Source of the DNA: an uncultured Collinsella sp.
GTDB lineage: Bacteria > Actinomycetota > Coriobacteriia > Coriobacteriales > Coriobacteriaceae
Direction: 5' to 3'
DNA length: 31,341 nt
NCBI GenBank assembly: GCA_902494195.1
Contig: CABUSH010000027.1
Coordinates: 1 to 31,341 of the forward strand
Part shown: one piece after another, positions 1 through 7,306 of the stretch
How positions within the stretch are numbered: position 1 is the stretch's first letter
Layout of the letters: every line of letters starts with the position of its first letter
Position numbers and translations under genes: made by a program
Notes under the pieces: generated by a model
Told to the model about the DNA's origin: nothing
The model's input: only the letters and a program-made list of their open reading frames with translations
Databases searched by the model: none

Positions 1-499
1 GGCCTGGTTCGCGCGCTCCGAGGGAGCCGAGCCGTGAGGAAGAGCCCTGCGGGGATCATCCACGCCGCGGTCACCGTGTTGGCGAGCGCGCAGAGGAGCA
101 TCGTGAGCGTGCCCGCGGCCGTGAGGCCCTGCGAGGAGAACGCCGATCCCGCGAGGTAGATGCCGAAGACCACGAGGTTCGAGAGCGTGCAAAGCGCGAG
201 GCACCAGAGCGCCTTGGCCCACCAGGCGCGCCCGAGCGGGAAGCCCAGGCCCAGAAGCCCCCGCATCCGCGTGCGCGCGTCCGCCCGCGCGACGCACGCC
301 ACCACGAGCGAGAGAGACACGGGCAGGAAGAGCGCGTACCAGTAGTTCCACGCGCTGAAGATCTGCACGCCCCGGTAGGGCATCGCGCCGAGCAGCGGCA
401 TCGGCAGCGCCATGAGCACGGCCAGGCGAACCGGTGCCGCGTGGCGCGACTTCAGGGCCTCGGCGCGCAGGCCCGCGAGCAGGCCGCCTTTCTCGCCCG

Positions 500-503
<4 letters not shown>
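1..503 (-). CDS. Lantibiotic/bacteriocin-type ABC transporter permease, truncated by window edge
   Basis: The reading frame starts with ATG at 503 and runs open off the left edge, giving 167 residues; this family is usually about 240-250 residues, so the C-terminus lies outside the window. It is very hydrophobic, with likely membrane spans near residues 24-42, 50-70, 95-117 and 128-157. It resembles MutE/EpiE/LanE-type ABC-2 permeases, judged from the N-terminal 'LRAEALKSRH' start, the paired W-N-Y-W segment and the A-W-M-I-P-A-G-L-F-L segment. Its start codon overlaps the ATPase stop codon (ATGA), so the two are translationally coupled and probably form one exporter for self-protection or antimicrobial peptide resistance. 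Substrate unknown. A second permease subunit may follow beyond the edge. Codon use is extremely GC-rich compared with genes after position 1600. Confidence 0.75.
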
Positions 504-1228
<725 letters not shown>

Positions 1229-1249
1229 GGGTTCGTCCTTTCTCTTCCG

Positions 1250-1282
1250 GGCGCGCGGGCCGAGTCGCCGTGCCCGCGCGCC
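1250..1282 (-). promoter_or_regulatory. GC-rich hairpin in the leader of the ABC transporter genes
   Basis: GGCGCGCGGGC at 1250-1260 and its exact reverse complement at 1272-1282 form an 11-bp stem with an 11-base loop. It lies 22 bases upstream of the ATPase start on the minus strand, just before the ribosome binding site. There is no T-tract in either direction, so it is not a standard terminator. It could be a leader structure affecting expression, or a chance pairing in very GC-rich DNA. Confidence 0.4.
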
Positions 1283-1616
1283 TTACCTTTCGGGTTCACC
1301 ATCCATGGTGGGGCGCGTTTCTAACGAAGCCGTAACGGCCGTTGGGCTCTTTTGGTGCCAGCCCTTCTCGACCCGTACGCATTTGCTTAAAGCAACAACT
1401 TTCCCGATCGATGTAATCACCGAATCAAAACGTGTAAACCAGCCACCAAAGATGCCGAAAAATGTCGCTTTTGGAGGCGGATGTACACGAATGCAAAATC
1501 CCCCGCCGCCCAAAAGCGCCATCCACATGTCTGGACTCTCTATGGCTGCGCTGGATAGACATCGCCGGAACGGGTATAGTATCGAAAGTTTTGTCGTTAA
1601 CCAGCGGGGGAGTCCT
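1283..1616. other. Gene-free interval between divergent ABC genes and phosphatidyltransferase
   Basis: I see no credible coding frame here; the open frames are extensions or shadows of neighbours. GC content drops sharply after about 1320. A perfect short palindrome (TTGCTT, A, AAGCAA) lies at 1383-1395 and could be an operator. TATAGT at 1575-1580 is a plausible -10 element for the plus-strand gene at 1617, but no good -35 accompanies it. Confidence 0.4.
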
Positions 1617-2321
1617 GTGGGCATCAAAAAGAAGATCAAAAAGGAGCTTATCGGCACTTCCGATTACCCGTCGAATAAGATCTTTACGATCTCCAATTTC
1701 ATCACCTTTACGCGCCTGATCCTCACCCTGGTATTTCTGTACCTGTTTGTGACGGATAACAACCGCGTCATCGCCATCGCAATCTACGCCGCTGCCGCCT
1801 CCACCGACTGGATGGACGGCCAGATCGCCCGCATGACTAAGACGGTCTCGTGGCTCGGCAAGGTCATGGATCCTATTTGCGACCGTGCGCTGCTGTTCAC
1901 CGGCGTCTTAGGACTGGTGGTCCGCGGAGAGCTGCCCATCTGGGTCTGCGTGCTCATTATTGGCCGTGACATCTATCTGGGCATCGGCACGCTTATCGTG
2001 CGTCATTATCACCGTCGCCCCATCGATGTTGTCTTCCCCGGAAAGATTGCCACAGCGCTGCTCATGACTGGTTTCTCGCTCATGCTGCTCGGTTTCCCCG
2101 TTATTGACGGCCTGCATCTTCTACCTTCAACCCTCGCGGCATTCCCGGGTCTCAACGGAAGCTCGGTGCCCCTCGGCATCTTCTTTGTGTACGGCGGCGT
2201 GATCTTCTCCATGCTCACGGCTGTCATCTACTCCATTAAGGGCGGAGTGGCCATTAAACAGGCTCTCGCGCATCCCGAGGACGAGGACATCGACTTTCTG
2301 AACCCCGAAATCGAAGACTGA
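1617..2321 (+). CDS. CDP-alcohol phosphatidyltransferase (PgsA family)
   Basis: This integral membrane enzyme of phospholipid synthesis transfers a phosphatidyl group from CDP-diacylglycerol to an alcohol acceptor, by analogy glycerol-3-phosphate. The diagnostic motif DxxDGxxAR-x8-GxxxDxxxD is complete in the segment beginning D-W-M-D-G-Q-I-A-R. Several hydrophobic spans follow, and the tail is acidic (PEDEDIDFLNPEIED). The GTG at 1617 is chosen because GGGGGAG lies 4 bases upstream and the protein then begins with a basic GIKKKIKKE stretch before the first membrane span; this gives 234 residues. The longer upstream open frame has no family similarity that I can see. Another pgsA-type gene lies at 22539, so acceptor specificity may differ. 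From memory, Mycobacterium has pgsA2 near garA and ftsR, matching the next two genes here. Confidence 0.85.
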   Translation: MGIKKKIKKELIGTSDYPSNKIFTISNFITFTRLILTLVFLYLFVTDNNRVIAIAIYAAAASTDWMDGQIARMTKTVSWLGKVMDPICDRALLFTGVLGLVVRGELPIWVCVLIIGRDIYLGIGTLIVRHYHRRPIDVVFPGKIATALLMTGFSLMLLGFPVIDGLHLLPSTLAAFPGLNGSSVPLGIFFVYGGVIFSMLTAVIYSIKGGVAIKQALAHPEDEDIDFLNPEIED

Positions 2322-2331
2322 TTCGTTGGGG

Positions 2332-2382
2332 TATGATTACGTACGGTTCATTATTTGCGGCACGTCCGCGATAAGTTAGGGG
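2332..2382 (+). promoter_or_regulatory. Possible promoter and ribosome binding site for the FHA gene
   Basis: TATGAT at 2332-2337 resembles a -10 element just after the preceding stop codon; no convincing -35 is seen. AGGGG at 2378-2382, 5 bases before ATG 2388, selects that start over the upstream in-frame TTG-type start at 2355. Confidence 0.35.
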
Positions 2383-2387
2383 TTGTC

Positions 2388-2822
2388 ATGGACAACATGG
2401 TTAACAATATGCCTCAGAATGATAAGACTGCTGACGCTACCTGCGTATTCCGCGTGCCTTCAAGCGACGTCACCGTTCCCGACCTCATGGCCAACGTGCG
2501 CATCAACGCCCCCGTTCTGTCCATCGTCAAGGGTCCGCAGACTGGTGCCGCCTTTGAGCTCGAGGACGACGTGACCACCATCGGCCGCGATCCCGCGAAC
2601 GGCATCTTCCTCAATGACATGACTGTTTCGCGCAGCCACGCGCGCATTATTCGCGAGGGCCTCGGCGCTCGCATCGAGGACCTGGGCTCGCTCAATGGTA
2701 CCTGGGTCGACGGTGCCATCGTCAATGCAGCCCCGCTGCACGACGGTTCTTCCGTTCAGATCGGTACGTTTACGCTCATCTACCACGAGAGCACGCCGGA
2801 GCGCATCGAAACCGGTGAGTAG
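2388..2822 (+). CDS. FHA-domain protein, GarA/OdhI-like
   Basis: This 144-residue protein has a short N-terminal tail and one forkhead-associated domain (about residues 45-137). The phosphothreonine-binding signature is complete: IGRDP, then TVSRSHARI, then LGSLNGTWVDG, with GTFTLIY at the end. Around residues 17-22 the tail carries A-T-C-V-F-R, which aligns with the E-T-T-S-V-F-R phosphorylation motif of mycobacterial GarA and corynebacterial OdhI. Those proteins fold back onto their own FHA domain when phosphorylated and, when unphosphorylated, inhibit 2-oxoglutarate dehydrogenase and glutamate dehydrogenase. Here only the second threonine (Thr18) is kept. The MerR/FtsR-like gene follows 3 bases after the stop, as in Actinobacteria generally. 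I infer a Ser/Thr-kinase-controlled metabolic or division switch; the target enzyme is not in the window. Confidence 0.85.
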   Translation: MDNMVNNMPQNDKTADATCVFRVPSSDVTVPDLMANVRINAPVLSIVKGPQTGAAFELEDDVTTIGRDPANGIFLNDMTVSRSHARIIREGLGARIEDLGSLNGTWVDGAIVNAAPLHDGSSVQIGTFTLIYHESTPERIETGE

Positions 2823-2825
2823 GGC

Positions 2826-3704
2826 ATGGCCGAACGCAACTATCTGAGTATCGGCCAAGTCGTCAACCTACTTCGAGGCGCATACCCCGATCTTTCGAAC
2901 TCAAAAATTAGATTTCTAGAGGATGAGGGGCTCATTACCCCTCATCGTACGCCTAAGGGATACCGTCAGTACTCCAAGGAAGACGTTGATCGCCTGGAGG
3001 TCATTCTGCACTTGCAGAAGACTCGCTACATGCCGCTCAACGTGATTAAGCAGCGCTTGGAAAACGCCACGGACCTGTCAACGCTCGCCTACGAGGTGGG
3101 CTTGCTGTCCGATGTTCCGCTCAAGACGGAGCCCAAGGAGACTAAGCAAAAGCTGCATCCCATCGAGACCATTCCCGATATGCTGGGCGTCGAGATTTCG
3201 TTTATCCGCTCGCTCGCCGAGAACGACCTCATTCGCATCATCAAGAGTCCGCAGAATCGTGAGCTCGTCGATGGTCGCGATTTTCCGATCATCCGTTACT
3301 GCTCCGAGCTGTCACGCTTCCATATCGAGCCGCGCAACCTGCGTCAGTACGTGTCTTCCGCCAACCGCGAGTCCTCGATGTTTGAGCAGGTGCTCGTGAG
3401 CATGCTCGGAATGGATACCTCCGATGACGAGCGCGATGCCAAGCTCGAGCGTGCGTTTAAGAAGCTTCACGACCTGACGGAAGGTGTGCACACTGCGCTG
3501 CTCAAGAACCGCGTTTTTGAGTCGCTTAACGCCGTGGTCGAGGACGCCGACATCGATGCACTCGATGAGGAAATCACTCGCTCCGAGTCCACCAAGGCCA
3601 AAAACGAAGAGATAGCCGCGCCGGCTTCGCACGAGGATTCTCTCGTCAAGCCGCTCAAGGTCGTCGCCCCTTCGCAATCCGGCACCGCCGCCGCGGACAA
3701 GTAA
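2826..3704 (+). CDS. MerR-family transcriptional regulator, FtsR-like
   Basis: The 292-residue protein starts with a MerR-type winged helix-turn-helix at residues 6-75 (LSIGQVV, then IRFLEDEGLITPHRTPKGYRQYS). A long C-terminal region of roughly 200 residues follows, without the cysteine pattern of metal sensors. Length, domain order and position directly after a GarA-like FHA gene match the actinobacterial FtsR (Rv1828-type) regulator, which is reported to activate ftsZ in Corynebacterium. The tail is charged and low in complexity (about 250-292). The start at 2826 is 3 bases after the FHA stop, with the preceding GTGAGTAGGG serving as ribosome binding site. Function as an ftsZ activator is inferred from family and synteny only; ftsZ is not in this window. 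Confidence 0.8.
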   Translation: MAERNYLSIGQVVNLLRGAYPDLSNSKIRFLEDEGLITPHRTPKGYRQYSKEDVDRLEVILHLQKTRYMPLNVIKQRLENATDLSTLAYEVGLLSDVPLKTEPKETKQKLHPIETIPDMLGVEISFIRSLAENDLIRIIKSPQNRELVDGRDFPIIRYCSELSRFHIEPRNLRQYVSSANRESSMFEQVLVSMLGMDTSDDERDAKLERAFKKLHDLTEGVHTALLKNRVFESLNAVVEDADIDALDEEITRSESTKAKNEEIAAPASHEDSLVKPLKVVAPSQSGTAAADK

Positions 3705-3744
3705 TCGCTGCCGAAATTTCGGCGACCCATTGAAAGGTCATGCA

Positions 3745-4275
3745 ATGTACGACTTCGAATCTCAAATCGTCGACATCCCCGACTATCCCGAGCCCGGAGT
3801 CATCTTTAAAGACATCACGCCGCTCTTTGGCAATCCCGAGGCGCTCAAGGCCATGATCGATTCCCTCGCCGAGCACTTTGCCGGCATGGGAATCACCAAG
3901 GTCGTGGGTCCCGAGGCTCGCGGCTTTATGGTTGGCGTACCGGTGGCTGTAGCCCTTGGCGCCGGCTTTGTTCCCGCACGTAAACCGGGCAAGCTGCCGC
4001 GCGAGACCGTGAGCCAGAGCTACGAGCTCGAGTACGGCACCGATTCAATTGAGATCCATGCCGACGCTATCAGCTCTAAAGATACCGTGTTGATTCTGGA
4101 CGACTTGGTCGCGACGGGCGGAACCGTCGAGGCAACAGGTAAACTGGTGCGAGATATGGGCGCAAAGCTTGTCGGTTACGGTTGTATCCTTGAGCTTGCG
4201 TTTCTCAACCCGCGCGAGAAGCTCATGTCGTCTAATGACGATGTGGAGCTCTTTAGTCTGGTGACGGTGGACTAG
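3745..4275 (+). CDS. apt: Adenine phosphoribosyltransferase
   Basis: Apt converts adenine and PRPP to AMP and pyrophosphate in cytoplasmic purine salvage. The 176-residue length fits the family. The N-terminal D-Y-P-E-P-G-V-I-F-K-D-I-T-P block, the VVGPEARGF segment and the PRPP-binding loop VLILDDLVATGGT (residues 115-127) are all present, with ARKPGKLP as the flexible catalytic loop. ATG 3745 is chosen because GAAAGG ends 7 bases upstream; an in-frame TTG at 3730 overlaps that site and is unlikely. It follows the FtsR-like gene by 40 bases and precedes the NlpC/P60 gene by 32 bases, so it is probably part of the same plus-strand transcription unit. Confidence 0.95.
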   Translation: MYDFESQIVDIPDYPEPGVIFKDITPLFGNPEALKAMIDSLAEHFAGMGITKVVGPEARGFMVGVPVAVALGAGFVPARKPGKLPRETVSQSYELEYGTDSIEIHADAISSKDTVLILDDLVATGGTVEATGKLVRDMGAKLVGYGCILELAFLNPREKLMSSNDDVELFSLVTVD

Positions 4276-4307
4276 CCGTTACCCTTAGTTACTGGAAAGG
4301 AAGCTAC

Positions 4308-5435
4308 ATGCGCACAGCAAACACGCACAAAAACATGGCACGCTGCGCTGCTACGGCAACCCTCGCTTGTGTTTTGGGCTTGGGCCTCGCGGCTCCTGCC
4401 TACGCCGATACCGCATCCGACCTTGCCGCTGCTCGTACGAAGCTCGAGCAGATCGGTACCCAAACCCAGCAGATTTACGATGAGCTCGCCACGCAGACGC
4501 AGGCACTCGATCAGACTGCTGGCGAGATCACGCAAAAGCAGCAGGAGATCGCCGATGGTCAGGCCAAACTCTCGACCTATGTCGCCGGCGAGTACAAAAC
4601 CGGCGGTCTGAGCCTGCTTCAGGTTCTGACGGGTGTCGATGATCTGAGCGATATGCTCAACCGTTTGTTCTACTACGGCAAAGTTTCCGATAAGCAAGCT
4701 CAGACCATTCAAGAGGTCAAGGAGCTTAAGCAGCAGCTCACCGATAAGCAGGCCGAGCAGGAGAAGAACGTCGCCACCACGCAAAAGAAGGTTGACGAGC
4801 TTAACGCCCAGCAGGCTCAAGCCCAGAACGTCGTAAACTCCCTGGATTCGCAGCTTCAGGCCGAGCTTGCCGCAGAGGCCGAGGCCAACGCCGCGCTGCA
4901 GGCTGGCATCAACGCTAGCACCGCCGAGAAGGCCACGGTGAGCAACGAGACTGCCGGTACGACCGAGAACACCAACAACGGTGGCCAGACCAGCAATAAC
5001 AACAACCAGGGCGGCAACACTCCGGCTCCTACGCCGGCACCTGCTCCGACGCCGCAGCCCTTCACGCCTGCTCCGGCTCCGACGCCTTCTGCTCCGAGCC
5101 AGTCCGTCGATGGCGGTTCTGTTGTCTCGCGTGCATACAGCAAGCTTGGTTGCGCCTATTCTTGGGGCGGAATTGGCCCGAACAGCTTCGACTGCTCTGG
5201 TTTTGTTAGCTATTGCCTCACTGGTCGCTATTGCCGCCTGGGCACCACGGGCACCTTTATGGGCTGGACGCGTGTGTCCGATCCGCAGCCCGGTGACGTT
5301 GTGGTCAACTCGTACCACACCGGCATTTACATCGGTGGTGGTCAGATGATTCATGCTTCCGACTACAACACGGGTGTTATTATCAGCTCCGTTGCCGCCG
5401 GCATGAACAACAACTACATCTTCGTGCGCTATTAA
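4308..5435 (+). CDS. Secreted NlpC/P60 peptidoglycan endopeptidase with coiled-coil domain
   Basis: This 375-residue exported hydrolase probably cleaves peptidoglycan stem peptides during growth or division. A signal peptide covers residues 1-33 (predicted cut after A-Y-A). A coiled coil rich in Q and E spans about 36-195. A low-complexity linker follows (N/G-rich 220-237, then P-A-P-T repeats 238-263), and the NlpC/P60 domain occupies about 268-375. The catalytic triad is visible: Cys296 in FDCSGF, His337 in YHTGIYI, and His349 in MIHASD. The architecture resembles RipA/CwlO-type hydrolases, where the coiled coil mediates autoinhibition or FtsEX interaction (family knowledge). AAAGGA lies 7 bases before the ATG. 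It is the last gene before the terminator at 5460. Confidence 0.92.
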   Translation: MRTANTHKNMARCAATATLACVLGLGLAAPAYADTASDLAAARTKLEQIGTQTQQIYDELATQTQALDQTAGEITQKQQEIADGQAKLSTYVAGEYKTGGLSLLQVLTGVDDLSDMLNRLFYYGKVSDKQAQTIQEVKELKQQLTDKQAEQEKNVATTQKKVDELNAQQAQAQNVVNSLDSQLQAELAAEAEANAALQAGINASTAEKATVSNETAGTTENTNNGGQTSNNNNQGGNTPAPTPAPAPTPQPFTPAPAPTPSAPSQSVDGGSVVSRAYSKLGCAYSWGGIGPNSFDCSGFVSYCLTGRYCRLGTTGTFMGWTRVSDPQPGDVVVNSYHTGIYIGGGQMIHASDYNTGVIISSVAAGMNNNYIFVRY

Positions 5436-5459
5436 GTCATCTTACACAGCGTGTGAATG

Positions 5460-5499
5460 TGGACCTCGTGGCTTTAAGTCGTGAGGTCCATTCTTTTTT
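5460..5499 (+). terminator. Rho-independent terminator after the NlpC/P60 gene
   Basis: TGGACCTC (5460-5467) pairs perfectly with GAGGTCCA (5483-5490), directly followed by TTCTTTTTTC. It ends the plus-strand unit that begins at 1617 or 2388. Confidence 0.92.
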
Positions 5500-5508
5500 C
5501 TCTGATCT

Positions 5509-5547
5509 TGTACGGCTATCTAGTATTCAAAACTAGATAGCCGTACA
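5509..5547. promoter_or_regulatory. 16-bp perfect inverted repeat: probable operator of degV
   Basis: The arms at 5509-5524 and 5532-5547 are exact reverse complements with a 7-base spacer (ATTCAAA). The core half-site is GGCTATCTAGT. The right arm ends 18 bases before the -10 box at 5566, so it covers the -35 region. No T-tract follows, so this is not a terminator; one already precedes it at 5460. A related repeat with the same spacer length sits in the promoter of the DUF1836 gene at 7188-7216. I infer a repressor or activator site, most likely for the DUF1836 protein. Confidence 0.7.
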
Positions 5548-5565
5548 TTCAGTTTGCAAGATGGC

Positions 5566-5594
5566 TATAATTGTTGAGGAACAATTAGAAAGGA
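5566..5594 (+). promoter_or_regulatory. degV -10 element and ribosome binding site
   Basis: A perfect TATAAT lies at 5566-5571. The -35 position (about 5543-5548) falls in the right arm of the inverted repeat and is weak, consistent with a regulated promoter. AGAAAGGA (5587-5594) is the ribosome binding site, 6 bases before ATG 5601. Confidence 0.65.
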
Positions 5595-5600
5595 CCCTCT

Positions 5601-6467
5601 ATGAGCTGGGCACTTATCTCCGATTCAAGCTGTAACCTCCGCGATTGGCAACCGACCGCGCCCCATACCACCTTTGCATTTGCGCCCCTCAAAATTCGAG
5701 TGGGGGAGCGTGAATTCGTCGATGACCTTTCGCTCGATGTTCATGAGCTCAACTGCGCTGTTCAGGCGGAGACGAACGCTTCTTCGAGCGCTTGTCCCAG
5801 CGTAGGGGAGTGGGCCGAGCTCTTCAAATTGGCAGACAAGACCATCTGCATGCCGATCTCTGAGGGCGTGTCGGGCAGCTACAACGCGGCAGCCACGGCT
5901 CGCGATATGGTTCTTGCCGAGGAGCCCGACCGACAGATTCATCTAGTCAATTCACGTGCAGCTGGCGGCAAAATGGACCTCATTTTATTGCTGTTCGACC
6001 GCTATCTTGCAAGCAACCCGGATGTCTCATTCGAGGACGCTTGCGCATACTTCGATAGCCTTGAGCAGAACAGCAAAATCCTCTTCAGCTTGTGCAATTA
6101 CGAAAACCTCGCCAAAGCCGGACGTATCCCTAAGGCAGCCGGCGTCATTGCCAACAAGCTCAATATCCGCATTTTAGGCACGGCGAGTGAGGCCGGTAAA
6201 ATCGAACTCGTCGGGCACACTCGTGGCGAAAAAAAGATGCTCAACAAAATCATCGACACGATGGAAGCCGAGGGCTTTACGGGCGGTGAGGTCGTCATAG
6301 ATCACGTTGAGAACGAAGCTGGAGCCCAGGCGCTTACTGATCGCATAGTCGAGCATTGGCCCGGCTCCAAGACCATCATCATGCCCTGCAACGGCCTGGA
6401 TTCCTATTACGCCGAGATGCACGGCCTCATCATCGGCTACGGCATGGGCGTAGCTTCGGGCAAATAA
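5601..6467 (+). CDS. DegV-family fatty-acid-binding protein
   Basis: This 288-residue protein belongs to the DegV/FakB family, whose members bind a single fatty acid and in Firmicutes present it to the kinase FakA for phosphorylation. Supporting features are the N-terminal ALISDSSCNL (family D-S-x-x-D-L-like start), the MPISEGVSGSYNAA loop that contacts the fatty-acid head group, an HLVNSRAAGGK segment, the YENLAKAGRIPKAAG motif and the C-terminal IIGYGMGV stretch. It is monocistronic, with its own promoter and a terminator at 6487. No fakA-like kinase gene is in the window. The adjacent, convergent DUF1836 gene shares its operator motif, so it is probably the dedicated regulator. Ligand specificity cannot be read from the sequence. 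Confidence 0.9.
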   Translation: MSWALISDSSCNLRDWQPTAPHTTFAFAPLKIRVGEREFVDDLSLDVHELNCAVQAETNASSSACPSVGEWAELFKLADKTICMPISEGVSGSYNAAATARDMVLAEEPDRQIHLVNSRAAGGKMDLILLLFDRYLASNPDVSFEDACAYFDSLEQNSKILFSLCNYENLAKAGRIPKAAGVIANKLNIRILGTASEAGKIELVGHTRGEKKMLNKIIDTMEAEGFTGGEVVIDHVENEAGAQALTDRIVEHWPGSKTIIMPCNGLDSYYAEMHGLIIGYGMGVASGK

Positions 6468-6486
6468 AGTCCAACCAAGCAAAAAT

Positions 6487-6532
6487 ACGGGCGGGACAAA
6501 GCGACAGATGCCTCTTTATCCCGCCCGTTTTA
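6487..6532. terminator. Bidirectional terminator between degV and the DUF1836 gene
   Basis: ACGGGCGGGA (6487-6496) pairs with TCCCGCCCGT (6519-6528). TTTTAT follows on the plus strand, and the preceding AAAAATA gives a U-tract for minus-strand transcripts. An inner AAAG/CTTT pairing may extend the stem. It sits between the two converging stop codons. Confidence 0.88.
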
Positions 6533-6540
6533 TACGTCGA

Positions 6541-7152
6541 CTAGCTATTAAACCCGTTGAACTTGAGATAGCTCATCAGGTACGCCTTCGAAACGAAGGA
6601 CGATACCGCGCTGCGCACAAGCAGCGACTCACGCGTTACCTGATGCGCCGTATCGGGCACGGGAGTCTGCTCGACGGAAAACGCCGCACGAATCGATGCC
6701 TCGAGCTGATCGACCACATAATCAAAGGCCGTCGGGGCATCGTAGCTCAAACGCTGAATGTTAAAGAGTGCCTGCACAGCAGCAATAGGTAGCACCTGCT
6801 TAAAGATGCAGATAGCGATCAGGCGGGCAATCTGCTCGCGGCCATATTGCTTTTTGACCGGAGCAGGCACCAGGCCAACCTTTACGTAGTTATTGATCAT
6901 CGATGGCGTAATGACAGGCTGCTCAACGCAAATGGACAGCGGCTCCATCCACAGCGCAACATACTCAATGACCTGGTCGCGGTAGAGCGTCACATTGGGC
7001 AACTGGTCATAGCGCGGCAGACTCAACGTATTGAGTTTGCGTACGATATCGGACTGAATAAATGCATCGGGCAACACAGTGGGCTGAATATCCTCAGGCT
7101 TAATGCTGACCGACGAATCAGACATCGGAATAACGTGTTTTACGTGGTTCAT
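6541..7152 (-). CDS. DUF1836 putative MerR-like transcriptional regulator
   Basis: The 203-residue protein carries a DUF1836 domain at about residues 44-135. The family hallmarks are L-P-R-Y-D-Q-L-P, then ITPSMINNYVKVGLVPAPVKKQYGREQIARL (a predicted winged-helix recognition region with the P-x-P-V-K-K-x-Y-x-R-E-Q core), then ICIFKQVLPI. These proteins are thought to be DNA-binding regulators, but I know of no defined operator for them. ATG 7152 is favoured by GGAGG 6-7 bases upstream; an internal Met at residue 10 lacks such a site. Its own promoter contains an inverted repeat matching the one ahead of degV, which suggests autoregulation and control of degV. Confidence 0.85.
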   Translation of the reverse strand: MNHVKHVIPMSDSSVSIKPEDIQPTVLPDAFIQSDIVRKLNTLSLPRYDQLPNVTLYRDQVIEYVALWMEPLSICVEQPVITPSMINNYVKVGLVPAPVKKQYGREQIARLIAICIFKQVLPIAAVQALFNIQRLSYDAPTAFDYVVDQLEASIRAAFSVEQTPVPDTAHQVTRESLLVRSAVSSFVSKAYLMSYLKFNGFNS

Positions 7153-7176
7153 AAAGGTCCTCCGTTCATTTTCTAT

Positions 7177-7216
7177 ATTGTATTCTAGGTTATCTAGTTT
7201 TGCATACTATATAACC
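7177..7216 (-). promoter_or_regulatory. DUF1836 promoter with inverted-repeat operator
   Basis: GGTTATCTAGT (7188-7198) and ACTATATAACC (7206-7216) form an 11-bp inverted repeat with one mismatch and a 7-base spacer, TTTGCAT. On the minus strand TACAAT (7182-7177) is a -10 candidate, which places the weak -35 inside the spacer of the repeat. The half-site matches the degV repeat at 10 of 11 positions in the left half. Confidence 0.65.
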
Positions 7217-7224
7217 GGAAAGTA

Positions 7225-7266
7225 AAAGTGGTTGGACAGCACATTGATACACCGTCCAACCACTTT
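7225..7266 (-). terminator. Terminator of trxB
   Basis: A 13-bp perfect stem (7225-7237 with 7254-7266, AAAGTGGTTGGAC and its complement) lies 40 bases after the trxB stop. On the minus strand it is followed by TTTTACTTTCC, a moderately U-rich tail. Confidence 0.75.
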
Positions 7267-7306
7267 GTTAAAAGACAACAACCTTACATAAGATATATTA
7301 TCGTAC

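Noticed and set aside
1383..1395. Palindrome TTGCTT-A-AAGCAA as a firm operator
   Set aside because: It is short and single-copy, with no clear promoter nearby; it is mentioned only in the interval description.
5509..5547. Second terminator after the NlpC/P60 gene
   Set aside because: There is no U-tract, a good terminator already precedes it, and the matching repeat at 7188 sits in a promoter.
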